From Odiellus spinosus (lineage: Eukaryota; Arthropoda; Arachnida; Opiliones; Phalangiidae): 64,000 nt of DNA. The stretch covers positions 29,534,694 through 29,598,693 of the forward strand of contig OY987226.1 of NCBI GenBank assembly GCA_963920705.1. The letters run 5' to 3'. The notes beneath the pieces are model-generated. The model ran no database searches and was not told the DNA's origin. It saw nothing but the letters and a program-made list of their open reading frames with translations. Positions within the stretch are counted from its first letter, which is position 1. Every line of letters starts with the position of its first letter. This document shows, in pieces, positions 1 through 10,006 of this stretch. Position numbers and translations under genes: made by a program.

Positions 1-326
1 AGAGAAAGGCACGAAAATAGAGGAAAAATACCAATGATACATAGTAACCCCAGTTCGCGTGCAGTTTCGCCTACGAGAACTGAGTCTCCTAGTCTACTGG
101 TTGACACGTCTACAATTAACCCTATAGGTCGAAATTCGCAAACGGGAAGCGGGATAGTGGCCAGAATAATCCTGTCCAAAATACTCCGCCTAATAATCAG
201 TCAGTACCGCTAAACAACACCGGTTCGTTACAGCTCTCTGGGGTGGGAACCATGAATCCGCTACCTAGCGCTAGCAATATAAATTCAGCGCCCCACAGCA
301 ATAATACAAATACTGGTCAGGTATAA
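1..326 (+). other. 5' leader / start of gag of a Ty3/gypsy element
   Basis: The window opens inside a plus-strand LTR retrotransposon, upstream of its recognisable gag. A short reading frame beginning at 252 is Asn/Ser rich like the following gag segment and is closed by a TAA at 324-326, directly before the ATG at 327. No LTR is visible, so the 5' LTR lies outside the window. Whether this stretch is untranslated leader or a decayed gag N-terminus cannot be decided here. Confidence 0.5.
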
Positions 327-1571
327 ATGGCGATGTTCAATCAGTTAATGGCTAATGTTGGTGCACTAATCGATATTCAGACTAATCTGCAAGCCCTAAT
401 TCAGACCTTACTTGCCCACCAAACTTACCAAACGGCAAGTGTAGTTAATACCCAAAATGTTGCAGCGAGTAATGTAGTTACGACACAAGGTTCTAAGCCA
501 AGCTCCTCGGGGAATAGAAACTTGGGTTCAGGTATTAATAATAACCCCACAAGCTTACAAGGTAGCCAAACTAGTTCACTACCACCTGGAGGAGTCAGCC
601 CCCCACAGTCGATCGGCGCTCAATCTAGCTCCGGTAGTAGCGTTAACACGTTTGCTCCCCCGATAACCCCCGCTCCTTTTTTACAGCCAAGCCAATTCGT
701 TGCGCCGCCGATCTTGCCTTTCGCGTTGCCAGTAGCATCCCCTATGTTTCACGGCAACCCTACGGACGCCGGTCCGAAGGACTTTTTAAGGCGAGCGCGC
801 CAAATGATGACTACTTATAACGTTGATGAGGCCACGTTTGTATAACGTTGGGTACCGAGAATGCTTCAGGGTCCGGCTTCCGATTGGTTTTATACCGAGA
901 CCTACGATAAGGGTAGACAGTTTATCACCTGGGCAGATTTTCAATCGAGGCTTAGAAAGGAATTTGAGAGAGAAGGGGGCGATGAAATCGTCAAGGATAA
1001 AATAGCTCTGAGAGTACAAAAACCTCAGGAGTCAGTCACCGAGTATACTACAGCCATTCTTAAACTTTTTGGGTTATTAAACAAGCAACCGGATACTAAG
1101 GAGCAGATTAGATTGATCTACAGAAATTTAAGAATTGAAATCCAAGGTTATATTAAGTTGAAGTTTATAGACAGTGTTCGAGAGCTCATTGACGACGCGG
1201 CTAATGTTGAAAGGTGTATAGGGAAATCGAAACCACACATTGAGTCTAACGTAGGAAAAATAGAATCTAACGGGGTAAGCAAAACATTAAACCCCCAAAC
1301 ACCTAGCTTTACTCCTACTTGCCAGACATGCGGGAAAAGAGGGCACACTTCTAGCGTATGCCGAAGCCATAACCCAAGGTCAGTTGTTCCCTCGAAGCCA
1401 CAGGCATCCTCGAATTACTATAATCCTGAGGTTCAGTGTTACAACTGCCAACAAATGGGCCACAAAGTCCCATGGTGTACAAACCCCAAGGTAGAAAGGA
1501 AATTTAAATCGGGAAACGAACAAGCGGGCACTCAAAACAAGGCCTCGAGCTCGCCCGCTCCGCAGCAATAA
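327..1571 (+). pseudogene. gag: Ty3/gypsy gag (capsid + nucleocapsid), interrupted
   Basis: Gag would form the retrotransposon particle and bind its RNA. The first about 120 residues are low-complexity Ser/Asn/Gln/Pro. A Retrotrans_gag-type capsid region follows (MFHGNPTDAGPKDFL, then LQGPASDWF and a long helical stretch ending near ERCIGK). Two CCHC zinc knuckles close the protein: CQTCGKRGHTSSVC and CYNCQQMGHKVPWC, spaced C-x2-C-x4-H-x4-C. An in-frame TAA at 843-845 splits the capsid region, so the copy is dead unless read through. The protease that follows sits in the -1 frame relative to gag, the usual gag-pol relation in many Ty3/gypsy elements. The basis is motif recognition; the family is confident, the clade is not. 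Confidence 0.9.
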
Positions 1572-1579
1572 GAGGAGGA

Positions 1580-1749
1580 AAGACAGACACGGAAAACCCA
1601 CTTACAGGGGTAGAAAGTTATTTTTACAATGAACGAGATTTTCTGAAAATATTTTTAGGTGATATTCCGTGTCTGGCTCTAGTCGACTCCGGCTCGACGC
1701 ATACTATTATTAACAGTTCATTTAGGCCCATAATAGAGAAACTAGGATA
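1580..1749 (+). pseudogene. pol: Retropepsin N-terminal part, cut by nested insertion
   Basis: Directly after gag, the -1 frame contains LALVDSGSTHTIINSS. This is an aspartic protease active-site motif (D-S-G with flanking hydrophobic residues) as in Ty3/gypsy pol. The frame runs into the LTR of another element at 1750 and resumes after 6671, so this is the left half of a protease split by insertion. The 5 bases GGATA at 1745-1749 are the left copy of the target duplication. Confidence 0.85.
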
Positions 1750-1973
1750 TGTTGGGTTTTTAACTGTACCCAATAGATTTAGTTACTACACATGTTTTTA
1801 GAGTTAATGCTCTAATGGTAATGATTAAAAGGTTACATGTAGACGTAATAGTTATATAGGCGAACCGAACATTTCCGAGGGGCGAGAGAGAGTGGTTCCT
1901 TTAGGAGGACCGCTGGATTAGCTTCCCGTACAGTGGAGCCCTCATAAGGTGACGGCGCGCTCTGGTACTAACA
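1750..1973 (-). repeat. 3' LTR of the nested minus-strand Ty3/gypsy element
   Basis: It matches the LTR at 6460-6666 over its whole length, with about 8 substitutions plus a 2-bp indel and a 17-19-bp insertion near its inner end. In plus orientation it starts TGTTGGG and ends TACTAACA, so on the minus strand it reads TG...CA. Just inside it (1974 onward), the minus strand carries a purine-rich polypurine tract, AAAGAAAAAGTG, immediately before the LTR, as expected for a 3' LTR. The divergence between the LTRs (about 4 percent) shows the insertion is not recent. Confidence 0.93.
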
Positions 1974-2020
1974 ACACTTTTTCTTTAAAAGAAAATGGTT
2001 GGCTGCTTCGGTTAAAATTG

Positions 2021-3613
2021 TTACAAGTTCATTTTGATGACTTGTTTGGTTACGCATGTAGATTTTCTTTGGGACATAGCTGGTGGTTGCAAGGCGTGTT
2101 CTTGGGTAGGCGGAATGAAATTCCGTCTTTCTTGGATGGTCTTGGGGTTTGTCGGTTGATTCCCTGGTGAAGTTTGCTCTGACGATTGCGCGACTCCGAG
2201 GTCAGTGTTTTGATTTATAGCGGGTGGCCTTGACCTTGCTCGATGGTTAATGAACACTGGCGTTACTTCTTCCGAGCCTGCTGGCTCTTTGTGATGCTGC
2301 GTTTGTTGTTTACCTGGCTCTACGTCTTTCAGTAGCCTTACTTGATCCTTGTGACGTATAAGATTGAATCCGTCATCCGTGAGGATTTCGTACATTATGC
2401 TACCGCGTAGTTTTAAGATTGTTCCAGGCTTCCACTTCTCGCCTATACCAAAATTAAGAGCGAGAACCCTTTTTTCGGGGGTTAAACTTCTGACTCCCTT
2501 GTCTGATTCGTTTGCTGGGTATTTGCGGGCTGCGGCTTCCTTGGGATGGAATAAATCCATTGCGGTTAGGATAGGTCGACCTAAGAAAAGGTCTGATGGT
2601 GATTTGACATCTCGAATAGGTGTACGCCGATAATTCATAAGAAACCTTGAGAGACGTACTTCAAGGGAACCTTCGGTGTACAGGTCGAGACCAGCCGCAA
2701 TTATGTCCAATTCTTGGTTTGCGTCACCAGATAGTTTCCTGAGTGTAGTTTTCACCGTGCGAACAGTTCGTTCAGCTTGTCCGTTGGACTGGGGATGGTA
2801 TGGCGCTGTAGTAATGTGCTCCATGCCATTGTTAATTACGAACTGTCGAAATTCTTTACTTGTGAAGCATGGTCCATTATCAGATACAAGGAGTGGAATA
2901 ACGCCGAAGCGTGCCATGTGCGGTCTCAGGCACTGAATGACGGCGGCGGATGAAGTGGATCTAGTTACGTCGACCTCGATCCACTTGGAAAAAGCACCGA
3001 CCCTCACGAGCAAGTAACGGTTATTCAGCGGACCTGCGAAGTCTGTATGGACTCTCCGCCAAGGAGCTGATTCGGCAGGCCAAGGCGAGTAGCTTGTCAC
3101 TGGTTTTGGTGCGTTCTGTCGGCAGGCATGTAGTTTTGATTGTGCCACACTCTCAAGGCTTGCCACGATGCCTGGCCACCAAACTCTGGAGCGAGCCACT
3201 TCCTTCATTTGCCGTACCCCTTGATGCGAACTATGTAGTTCAGTCAGTATATTAGCACGTAGAGTCTCTGGGACGATTACTTTGCTGCCTATGAGCAAGA
3301 TGCCGTCCGCTATTGTTATTTCGTTCGATCGGCGCTGATAGACCTTGTGTTTTTCCTTTACAGCCTTGTTATTTGGCCATCCTTTCCTCGTGAACTTGAC
3401 TACTTCGGATAGTAGCGGGTCTTCGTTCGTTGCTTCCGCCATTACTTTGGCATTGATCGGTCCGTGCGGGCCTCCCTTGATTAATAGGACCACTTCAGAC
3501 GGTAGAGGCGGTTCCCAATCAGGCGTAGGAAGCCATAGACGGCTAAGTCCATCCGCGTTACCATGGAGCTCGCCCTTCTTGTGGGTTATACGGTAATCAT
3601 ACGCCGAGAGCAT
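2021..3613 (-). CDS. pol: Ty3/gypsy integrase with RNase H tail
   Basis: Integrase would insert the element cDNA into the genome. The 530-residue frame starts in the end of RNase H and its connection (SAYDYRITHKKGELHGNADG, near residues 3-22). An H2C2-like zinc region follows (LHSSHQG about 126-132; C164), although the usual first cysteine of the pair is not seen. The catalytic core has D191 (HTDFAGP), D245 (SDNGPCF) and E281 (NGQAER) with exactly 35 residues between the last two, a textbook DD35E. The C-terminus is Pro/Gln/Thr rich with an LRGSIMYEI-like tail segment. This is the best-preserved frame of the element. It overlaps the RNase H frame by 17 bases in another phase because of a one-base insertion around 3612-3630. 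Confidence 0.93.
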   Translation of the reverse strand: MLSAYDYRITHKKGELHGNADGLSRLWLPTPDWEPPLPSEVVLLIKGGPHGPINAKVMAEATNEDPLLSEVVKFTRKGWPNNKAVKEKHKVYQRRSNEITIADGILLIGSKVIVPETLRANILTELHSSHQGVRQMKEVARSRVWWPGIVASLESVAQSKLHACRQNAPKPVTSYSPWPAESAPWRRVHTDFAGPLNNRYLLVRVGAFSKWIEVDVTRSTSSAAVIQCLRPHMARFGVIPLLVSDNGPCFTSKEFRQFVINNGMEHITTAPYHPQSNGQAERTVRTVKTTLRKLSGDANQELDIIAAGLDLYTEGSLEVRLSRFLMNYRRTPIRDVKSPSDLFLGRPILTAMDLFHPKEAAARKYPANESDKGVRSLTPEKRVLALNFGIGEKWKPGTILKLRGSIMYEILTDDGFNLIRHKDQVRLLKDVEPGKQQTQHHKEPAGSEEVTPVFINHRARSRPPAINQNTDLGVAQSSEQTSPGNQPTNPKTIQERRNFIPPTQEHALQPPAMSQRKSTCVTKQVIKMNL

Positions 3614-4049
3614 AAGTGCCCACCTTTTGGATCCGGGCTGCAGCCATTGCAGGTACCGGGCGATCTTCGGAGAAGAGGAATATTAACGGTCTGTGGTCTG
3701 TGACCAGAGTGAACTTCTTGCCAAGTAGGTAGTCCCGAAAACGTGTAATTCCAAAAACCAATGATAAAGCTTCCTTTTCAATTTGTGGGTAATTCTGCTC
3801 TGCCTTCGATAGGGTGTTAGATGCGAACGCGATTGGTCGTTCTAGGCCATCGATGATGTGAGAGATGACAGCACCCACACCAACGGGTGAGGCGTCGCAA
3901 GCGAGGATCACTTCTTTATCCGGGTCAAACAGTACCAGCAGGTCTGTTGACTGGATAGCGCGTTTTGCTTCTTCGAACGTAGCTTGACGAGTTTTGGTCA
4001 AACCCCACTCAGTTGTTTTATGCAACAAACTGTACAGCGGCGCGAGCAT
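3597..4049 (-). pseudogene. pol: RNase H segment of the nested gypsy pol
   Basis: The 150-residue frame begins in the RT connection (LAPLYSLLHK) and runs through a Ty3/gypsy RNase H domain: LACDASPVGVGAVI (first catalytic Asp), then EKEALSLVFGITRFRDYL and FTLVTDHRPLIFLF (conserved TDH). It is separated from the upstream RT frame by a single in-frame TAA near 4078 and from integrase by a frameshift around 3612-3630. These are the ordinary breaks of a dead copy. Confidence 0.9.
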
Positions 4050-4076
4050 TGTCGATGCTGTAGGGATGAAACGGGA

Positions 4077-5129
4077 TTAATAGTTGACTAGCCCGAGGAA
4101 GGATCGGAGTTCCGGAACGTTTTGCGGTGCTGGGGCGTCTTTAATCGTTTCTAATTTTTGCAACTGAGGGTGGAGACCCTTGGCATCGAGCCTGTAGCCC
4201 AAGAAGTCCATAGCAGGGAGCAAAAACCGAAATTTAGCGCGATTAAGCTTCAAACCATTGTCCCGGAATGTTTTGAACACCTGTTTCGGACTTTGGATCA
4301 GATCCTGGATGGACTTGCCACCTAAACTGATGTCGCCCTGGAGGGGTAGCGTACACGGGTGTCCAAAAAGTAACGTTTCCATATAGCGTTGGAAAATGGC
4401 CGCTGACGACGAAAATCCCACCGGTAGGCGGTTCATCGTGAATAGGCCCTTGATTGTGTTTATTACCACGTACTTTTTGGATTCTTCATCCAGGTCCAGC
4501 TGGTTGTACGCATTCCGCATATCTAACCTTGCGAAGATAACGCAGCCTGCCAGTCTGGCAAAAACATCCTCGACTTTCGGAAGAGGATATTGTTCGGTAT
4601 CGATTATCTTATTTGTTGTTACCTTGTAGTCGCCGCAAAGTCGTATCGACCCGTCCTTTTTCATCACAGGTACTGCCGGAGTGGCGAACGCTGCCTCTGA
4701 CACAGGAGTGATTATACCTTCGTCTTCCATACGTCTTAGTTCATTCTCCACCCGTTCTCGTAAGTGGTAAGGAACAGGCCTAGCCTTAAAGAACTTTGGC
4801 TGCGGAGCGTCAGCTCTAACATGGATTTTTACCTTTGTGTCTTCAAGGCACCCCATACCTGGAGTGAATAATTCCTTGTACTCGGTGAGCAGGGCCTCCA
4901 ACTGTTTGTTGCTATCTGATATTGTGGCAACAGATTCCGTGATGCCAGGTAATATGTTGAACGCAGTACACATCCAGTTTCTCCCGAGGAGACTGGGACT
5001 TGGCCCCCCTACGACTACAACGGGTAATGTTAAGGATTTGCCCGTGTATGTAGCTCTTACTGTTAGTTGGCCTTGAACATCCAGGCTGTGTCCTGTGACT
5101 GATGCTAGTTGCTCGTAACATGGTTCCAA
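4077..5129 (-). pseudogene. pol: Protease end and reverse transcriptase of nested gypsy
   Basis: The 350-residue frame starts with the C-terminal part of retropepsin (SLLGRNW) and covers most of RT. Visible motifs are FKARPVPYHLRERVENEL, the VPVMKKDGSIRLCGDYK block, ARLDMRNAYNQLDLDEESK with the first catalytic Asp, and LPVGFSSSAAIFQRYME. At the place where the family has YxDD the sequence reads LQGDIS, so one of the paired catalytic aspartates is gone. A TAA then ends the frame at the connection. With this residue missing, the enzyme could not polymerise even if translated. Confidence 0.92.
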
Positions 5130-5139
5130 TGGTCACACG

Positions 5140-5700
5140 TGCTGGATACTTTGTAGTGCTTCAGACGACATAATCGTATAGCCCGATCCGGTATCTATTT
5201 GGAACTGTACCGGTGAGCGTTGATGCGGATGGAGGTCGTTCCATACTAGAAGTGCCCTCATCCGTGATAGCGTTGGCAGAAGTGGCTAGCGTAGCGACTG
5301 CTTCAGTAATGGCGAATATGTCATTATACTCCGGTAAGGGTTTAGCTACTGCGGTAGCCTCGACATGATTAGTTTGCCCCTTTGCTCGGGGTTTTCCGTC
5401 TATCATATCTCTTGAATCCATTATTAGAGTTTTGCGGTTTTTGAGACTTCTTACCACTTCGGCATGCCTTCGAGATGTGCCCAATTTTCTTATAGGTGTG
5501 GCATTCATAGGTTTTGAACGGACAGGCCTCATCTGCGTGTTCAGCACTAGAACATCTGTTGCATAATGAGGTGGTGATAGCTGTTCCTTGACTCGGCTGA
5601 TGCGGAGGTCTCCGCTGCGTGCGGATGGAAGCTATTCGATTCACCGACGTGTCTTCATTAACGTGGGACTTCAATGTCTTAGTATCAACTTAACCTTCTC
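5140..5700 (-). pseudogene. gag: Gag nucleocapsid and protease start, frameshifted
   Basis: On the minus strand this stretch carries a zinc-knuckle region, CNRCSSAEHADEAC followed by CHTYKKIGHISKAC (5560-5480). The second knuckle has Tyr where the second Cys of the CCHC pattern would be. In another frame at about 5185-5205 is a retropepsin active site, DTGSGYTIMSS. The knuckle-to-protease passage shifts frame, either the element's gag-pol frameshift or decay. It connects gag (upstream on the minus strand) to the protease/RT frame ending at 5129. Confidence 0.8.
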
Positions 5701-6238
5701 TAGTTGTTTTGCCTTTTCTATTGCTAGCTGCAACGTTATTCCTTTAATCTGGAGCAACTGCCTCTGAACGTGATCGTTATTGATTCCACAGACCAGCCGG
5801 TCACGTAGGGTAGTGTCCAAGTTGTCGTTGAACCCGCAAAACTCTGCTGCTTTCCGGATAGCTGCTACAAACGTGGCGACTGACTCGCCAGTTTTGCGGT
5901 CCCTTTTGTAGAATTTATAGCGCTCTACAAATCAGGTACTTTACCAGTTCGGTAAAGGACTTCTCTGTCGGTTTGCTGGGATGAGTAAGGGAACGTAATG
6001 TACAATACGCATCCTTGCCAATTACAGTCAGTAAAATGGCTCGTTTATCCTCCAGGATTTCCGTATTCTCATCCTCGGTATTAGTGGCTCTTCTGCGAAT
6101 GCCGTTCGCGAGAAAATATAACTCTAAACGTTCTGGATAAATCGTCCATTGTTCTAGTTCCGCGTTAAAAGGTGGATAAAGTCCGAAATTATTCCCGTTA
6201 TTATTAGCCATGCTGGCTTTGATAAGGAATAATAGCAA
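5660..6238 (-). pseudogene. gag: Gag capsid region of the nested gypsy element
   Basis: The frame from ATG 6238 reads MANNNGNNFGLYPPFNAELE, then a capsid-like region (LFANGI-type YFLANGIRRRATN; DKRAILLTVIGKDAYCTLRS). It stops near 5917. A different frame continues the same domain (VERYKFYKRDRKTGES, then INNDHVQRQLLQIKG) to about 5690. One frameshift at about 5930 therefore breaks gag. This kind of gag (N-terminal FDP/FNAE-like, Cys-rich nucleocapsid) is typical of insect Ty3/gypsy elements related to K02A2.6-like proteins. Confidence 0.82.
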
Positions 6239-6459
6239 GATTCCAAGATGGCGGCTGCCAGTCCTTTTAAGGCGTGAACCCGAGGCTTAACGATGCCTGT
6301 GAAACGCGGAATCGCGGCGTGATGAGCGGCGCGAGACGTACACGAGGCTTAAGTATCTTCTACCCTGAGCGTTCGGCGCGGCGTGGTGAGCCGCGCGACG
6401 TACTTTTTCCGAAATAAAAAAAACGTAATGCGTGGGGTCGCATTAATTTCCGTCGCCAA
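6239..6459 (-). other. 5' untranslated leader and primer binding region of nested gypsy
   Basis: This GC-richer stretch lies between the gag start and the 5' LTR. It contains two related copies of a roughly 64-bp block, each with an ACGAGGCTTAA or CCGAGGCTTAA core and a GGCGCG-rich end, so the leader has an internal tandem duplication. Right next to the LTR the minus strand reads TTGGCGACGG, a candidate primer binding site. Confidence 0.6.
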
Positions 6460-6666
6460 TGTTGAGTTTTTAACTGTACCCAATAGATTTAGTTACTACA
6501 CATGGTTTTAGAGTTAATGCTTTAATGGTAATGATTAAAAGGTTACATGTAGACGTAATAGTTATATAGTCGAACCGAACATTTCCGAGGCGCGAGAGAG
6601 AGAGTGGTTCCTTTAGGAGGAACGCTGGATTAGCTTCCCGTACAGTGGCGCCCTCTGTTACTAACA
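6460..6666 (-). repeat. 5' LTR of the nested Ty3/gypsy element
   Basis: It is the 207-bp partner of the LTR at 1750-1973. It begins TGTTGAG and ends CTAACA on the plus strand and is followed by GGATA, the right copy of the target duplication. It contains a short GAGAGAGAG tract that differs by one AG unit from the other LTR. Confidence 0.93.
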
Positions 6667-6671
6667 GGATA

Positions 6672-6890
6672 GACAACCGATAGAAAAATTTCAGCTTTAG
6701 AGCAACCGGATGGGACCTTACTTCCAGTTCAGGGGACAGTTACCCTGCCCTTCGGTTTACCGCGAAAACAAATAAATTTCGAAGCATTATATGTGTCCAA
6801 CATAGGCTACGACTGTGCTCTAGGCAGGGATATTTTAGGAGCTACCGGTATGATAGTGAATAAAATGTTAAAAAGGCGCAAAGTCGCCAA
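6672..6890 (+). pseudogene. pol: Retropepsin C-terminal part of the outer gypsy element
   Basis: After the nested element the outer protease resumes: FEALYVSNIGYDCALGRDIL and GATGMIVN, the conserved Ty3/gypsy protease end (hydrophobic-G-R-D). This confirms that one element was split. A TAG lies just past the insertion point. At about 6870-6900 the similarity ends abruptly, and the reverse transcriptase, RNase H and integrase core are all absent, so an internal deletion of several kilobases preceded or followed the insertion. Confidence 0.85.
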
Positions 6891-6971
6891 AAGGCATATT
6901 ATGATAAGCACCACCGCCACCTTGAGTTTAACGAAGTTGACACCGTTTCTAGGAAAACGCATTATCAATCA

Positions 6972-7277
6972 GTGGCGGCAGAAGATTATTCGGCGAAGTT
7001 GGACAAAAAGTACGATGGTCCTTACCGCATTGCGGAAAAGCTGTCCCCACACACGTACCGGTTAGAGACCCTTAAAGGAACCTACAAGGTGTCAAATCTA
7101 AAGCCCTACGTGGAGAGGACCGAACTAAACCTCCTAGGTGACGATTTAGGCAAGTTTAGTGATCATGATAGCTCGGATGACGAGGAAACTCAGGTTCCTG
7201 CCAAAGTTACAGGCCGCGTACTACGACCAAGAGACCCTCAAACGGGAAAAGTTAACGTTAATAAGATACCTAATTAA
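6972..7277 (+). pseudogene. pol: Integrase C-terminal remnant of the outer gypsy element
   Basis: The 101-residue frame carries KLDKKYDGPYRIAEKLSPHT and LKGTYKVSNLKPYVERTE, the small SH3-like C-terminal domain of Ty3/gypsy integrases (YxGPYxI ... Y.V..LKPY). An acidic, serine-rich tail ends at a TAA. It is all that remains of pol downstream of the protease. Confidence 0.88.
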
Positions 7278-7594
7278 GCTAAAGTTCAAGTTCTAAGTCT
7301 TAGGCCTAAGCAAATTAAATGACGAAGTCATTCCCGTTTTAGTTTACAAATGAAAGTTTTAGTTAATTATAGGGTGGTGCACCACTTTTAAATGTTTGAA
7401 TGATACGTACCATGTTAATGGTACTTTTTGGTTTTGTTTGTTTCTTCATTTTATTATTATTACCACCCTCTTACGGGTAGATTTTAGTTTCGCCAAATTT
7501 TAGTTATGGTAATCAATTTTTTTTGGGATTTCGATTTAAAGGGTTAAAATGTAAATAGGGTCTCACGGGACTTTCGACATTAAGTCGGGGAGAT
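7278..7594 (+). other. 3' untranslated region and polypurine tract of outer gypsy
   Basis: This non-coding, T-rich stretch lies between the integrase stop and the probable 3' LTR. The last bases, AAGTCGGGGAGA at about 7582-7593, form a purine tract directly before a TGTAGTGCC sequence that could start the LTR. Confidence 0.5.
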
Positions 7595-8480
7595 TGTAGT
7601 GCCAATTTTATGAGTAAAGTAGCTTTTATGAAATAGATTTAAATTTTTCATGTGATTGCCCCTTTAAAAAGGATAACAAAGGTTGAGAAGTAGGGAATTC
7701 AAAGCAATTACACAATAATGGAATTTACACCACCAAGGGTTAGGGGTCATGGCCAAAACCAAGCGCTGGTCGCTAATGGAATGGCCCGCTCCTATAATTC
7801 CTTGGTGACATCAATAGAATATATGGAAACGGGAGGGGTCCGGTTAGTGAGTGCGCACGTCACTGTCAGTTCCCTTCCATCCTCCATTGTCATATATGCT
7901 TAGAAGCAAAAATATACAAGGCATCAAGAAAATCGAACACCTGAAAGATACTAGCGACCGTGAAGTTATTTTTGTTGTGGAATGTTTATATTGTGTACAA
8001 TGGGTAAAAATATTGAGAGCGGGAAAATGAAGAACCCGTTATGGTTTCGAACGAACAACTCTGGCAAGCACGGTGAAAGAAGGTAGCAAGCGTGTGATTG
8101 GCCGTGATGGCAGGGTTTTGAAAAAAAAAAGAGGAGAGTTCCCGAAGCACGTGGACAGAAGTCCGAGAAAAAGCGGGAGGAGAAGTTGGAGAACGAGCAA
8201 GGACGGGCTCTGGACGGAGAGCACGCGGTACGCGTGGAGATGTTAATTCAAGTTGATCTAAAAAGTTAAGATTTAACGGAAAAGGAAAAGTAACAAGGAA
8301 GGTAACACGTGGAACGAAATTAGATCCCGAAAAATTAAAGACCCGTCGCGACGCGCGTACTAAAAAAAAGAAATATAAAATTAAGTGCCGTTCGCGCCCC
8401 AGTTTGTGAAAGACCAAAGTTAAGAAGAGGGAGCAGAAAGGAAGGATCGTCTACGCCACCAACACCAGGACTGCAGAAAA
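7595..8480 (+). repeat. Probable 3' LTR of outer gypsy (right end uncertain)
   Basis: It begins TGTAGTGCC straight after a polypurine tract, which is where a 3' LTR belongs. The matching 5' LTR lies outside the window, so the right end cannot be fixed by comparison; the end given is a guess from the change in composition. The stretch has no convincing open frame. The small frames at 7718-7903 and 7986-8417 have no recognisable domain and are likely chance. Confidence 0.4.
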
Positions 8481-9600
8481 AGAATTCACGTAATTACGTA
8501 GTTTACCCTCACCTTACTAAAGGGACTAAGAAATAGTTTTACCTGTACTGAACTCTTGGAGGTTTTGTCGATTAATTTTATTTTGATTATTTTGTGTTAT
8601 AGTTTTGTTGTTTAGTTCTATTGTTTAGTGTATTAGTTTTGTTTTGTTTGTTGCGCGAGTGTATAAATTTAAGTTAAAATGGTTAACCATAGCATGCCAT
8701 AAATTAGTTTACAATAGGATAATTGAAATTTGAAATTAAAAGTTAAAAATTAAATGAAATGCACATTATTTTTGATAACCTTCGAAGCATATCCCTAGAG
8801 CTAAAATAGCACGAGACTTCACTACTTCCTAATAGTGAAAAGTAGGCGAATGGACCCAGGAAGTTTATAAGATAAGATATAATCCTACAAGGTTAGGAAC
8901 TAGTTAAAAACCTTTAGTTAAAAGCTTAAGTTAAAAGGTTAAGAAAGCAAGGTAGTGAAGAAGATAATATTATTAATTTTACACCCGTCCCTCTTCTAAC
9001 TTTGTAGGTACGGTTAGGTTAGGTTAGTTAATCGCACGAACTAGCCCGTCACTTTAATAAGTTAATCCCTAGCTCAGGCTGACCCGTCCCTCTTGTAATA
9101 TATTAGGTTAGGTTAATTAATCCCTCGAATTAGTTAATCCCTCGGGCTACCCCCCTCCTTCTGGTAATTTTTTCGGTAAGGTTCGGTTAGGCTAGTTAAT
9201 ACATCGAAATATTCCATGCCTCTTTTATTGCCTTAGGTAAGGTTGATTAGTTAATCTCTTTCGTTCAAAATTTGTACCAGGCTCTTATTTACGTATGGAT
9301 TGAAGCCTCATTTAAACGCTATAATTTTTATTCTGCAATAGTAAGAATTGAGATTCAAAAGACCTATAATGCAAAATAGTGAAATTGCGAAAAGGTGAAT
9401 ATTTTTGGTAAAAAAGGGACAGAAATTATACAAAAAAGAGGTTGCTTCGAACCCTTAAAAAGGGGCCTTATCTAACTCGAATCAAACCCGTGAAGGGACA
9501 CAAATTAGTTGTTAGAGAAAGAGCAATTAAATATCTTTAAAATTATAGTTAGTAGATTTAGTCTACTACTCCAAAGATTTTATTATTATTAAATATTTCC
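8481..9600. other. Non-coding stretch with degenerate GGTTAGG-rich repeats
   Basis: No gene is seen. At about 8980-9250 three degenerate tandem units occur, each with ACCCGTCCCTCTT or ACCCCCCTCCTT, then GGTTAGGTTAG, then GTTAATC/CCCTCGAAT. GGTTAGG-like runs are frequent in insect DNA and the units are too diverged to be telomeric array. The rest is AT-rich and featureless. Confidence 0.55.
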
Positions 9601-9603
9601 CAA

Positions 9604-9655
9604 AAAACGGATAAAAGACGACCTAGGAAAAACCTAGGTCGTCTTTATCCGTTTT
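9604..9655. repeat. Near-perfect 24-bp hairpin
   Basis: Arms 9604-9627 and 9633-9655 are complementary apart from one extra A, with an AAAAA loop. Each arm contains ACGACCTAGG. It lies 46 bp before the left end of the palindromic mariner-like element, in the flank shared with the empty site near 51.8 kb, but the hairpin itself is not part of the shared flank. Confidence 0.85.
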
Positions 9656-10006
9656 ATATTGGTAAGAAGTATATTTTTGATATGAATTATTGGTTTAATA
9701 TACAGGGTGGAAACCTTCGCCGGCGTCCAGTCGAGATACTTCCCCTTACGCATTGTTGTTATTCAGTGAAATGTTAAGGGATTTACAGGCGCTATTGGGA
9801 TCAGTTCACTTCAGTTCCACTTAATAATCAAAGGTTTCAGTTTTAATGTAGAGAAATGAAATGCATAAGTGAAATCAATGACGGATTTAACTTAATTTAA
9901 TTAGGAAAGAAAAGATGTCACTTGCGGAAACCAAATAGCCCAAATTGAAGTCAATCAAACATTTCCAAATTTAAACATTAAACTCTTCAAATTTAATAAC
10001 AAAGCA

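Larger units (their letters stand above)
1750..6666 (-). mobile_element. Complete nested Ty3/gypsy retrotransposon
   Basis: This LTR element inserted in reverse orientation into the protease of an older plus-strand gypsy element. It has paired LTRs (1750-1973 and 6460-6666) and an exact 5-bp target duplication GGATA at 1745-1749 and 6667-6671. A purine tract borders the 3' LTR. A TTGGCGACGG stretch next to the 5' LTR on the minus strand is a plausible primer binding site; I could not assign its tRNA. Coding order on the minus strand is gag, protease, reverse transcriptase, RNase H and integrase, the Ty3/gypsy order. No envelope gene is present. Stops, frameshifts and a damaged RT active site show it is no longer autonomous. 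Confidence 0.95.

Noticed and set aside
8980-9250. Telomeric TTAGG repeat
   Set aside because: Only two or three consecutive GGTTAGG-like units per block, embedded in longer diverged repeats; not an array of pure pentamers.
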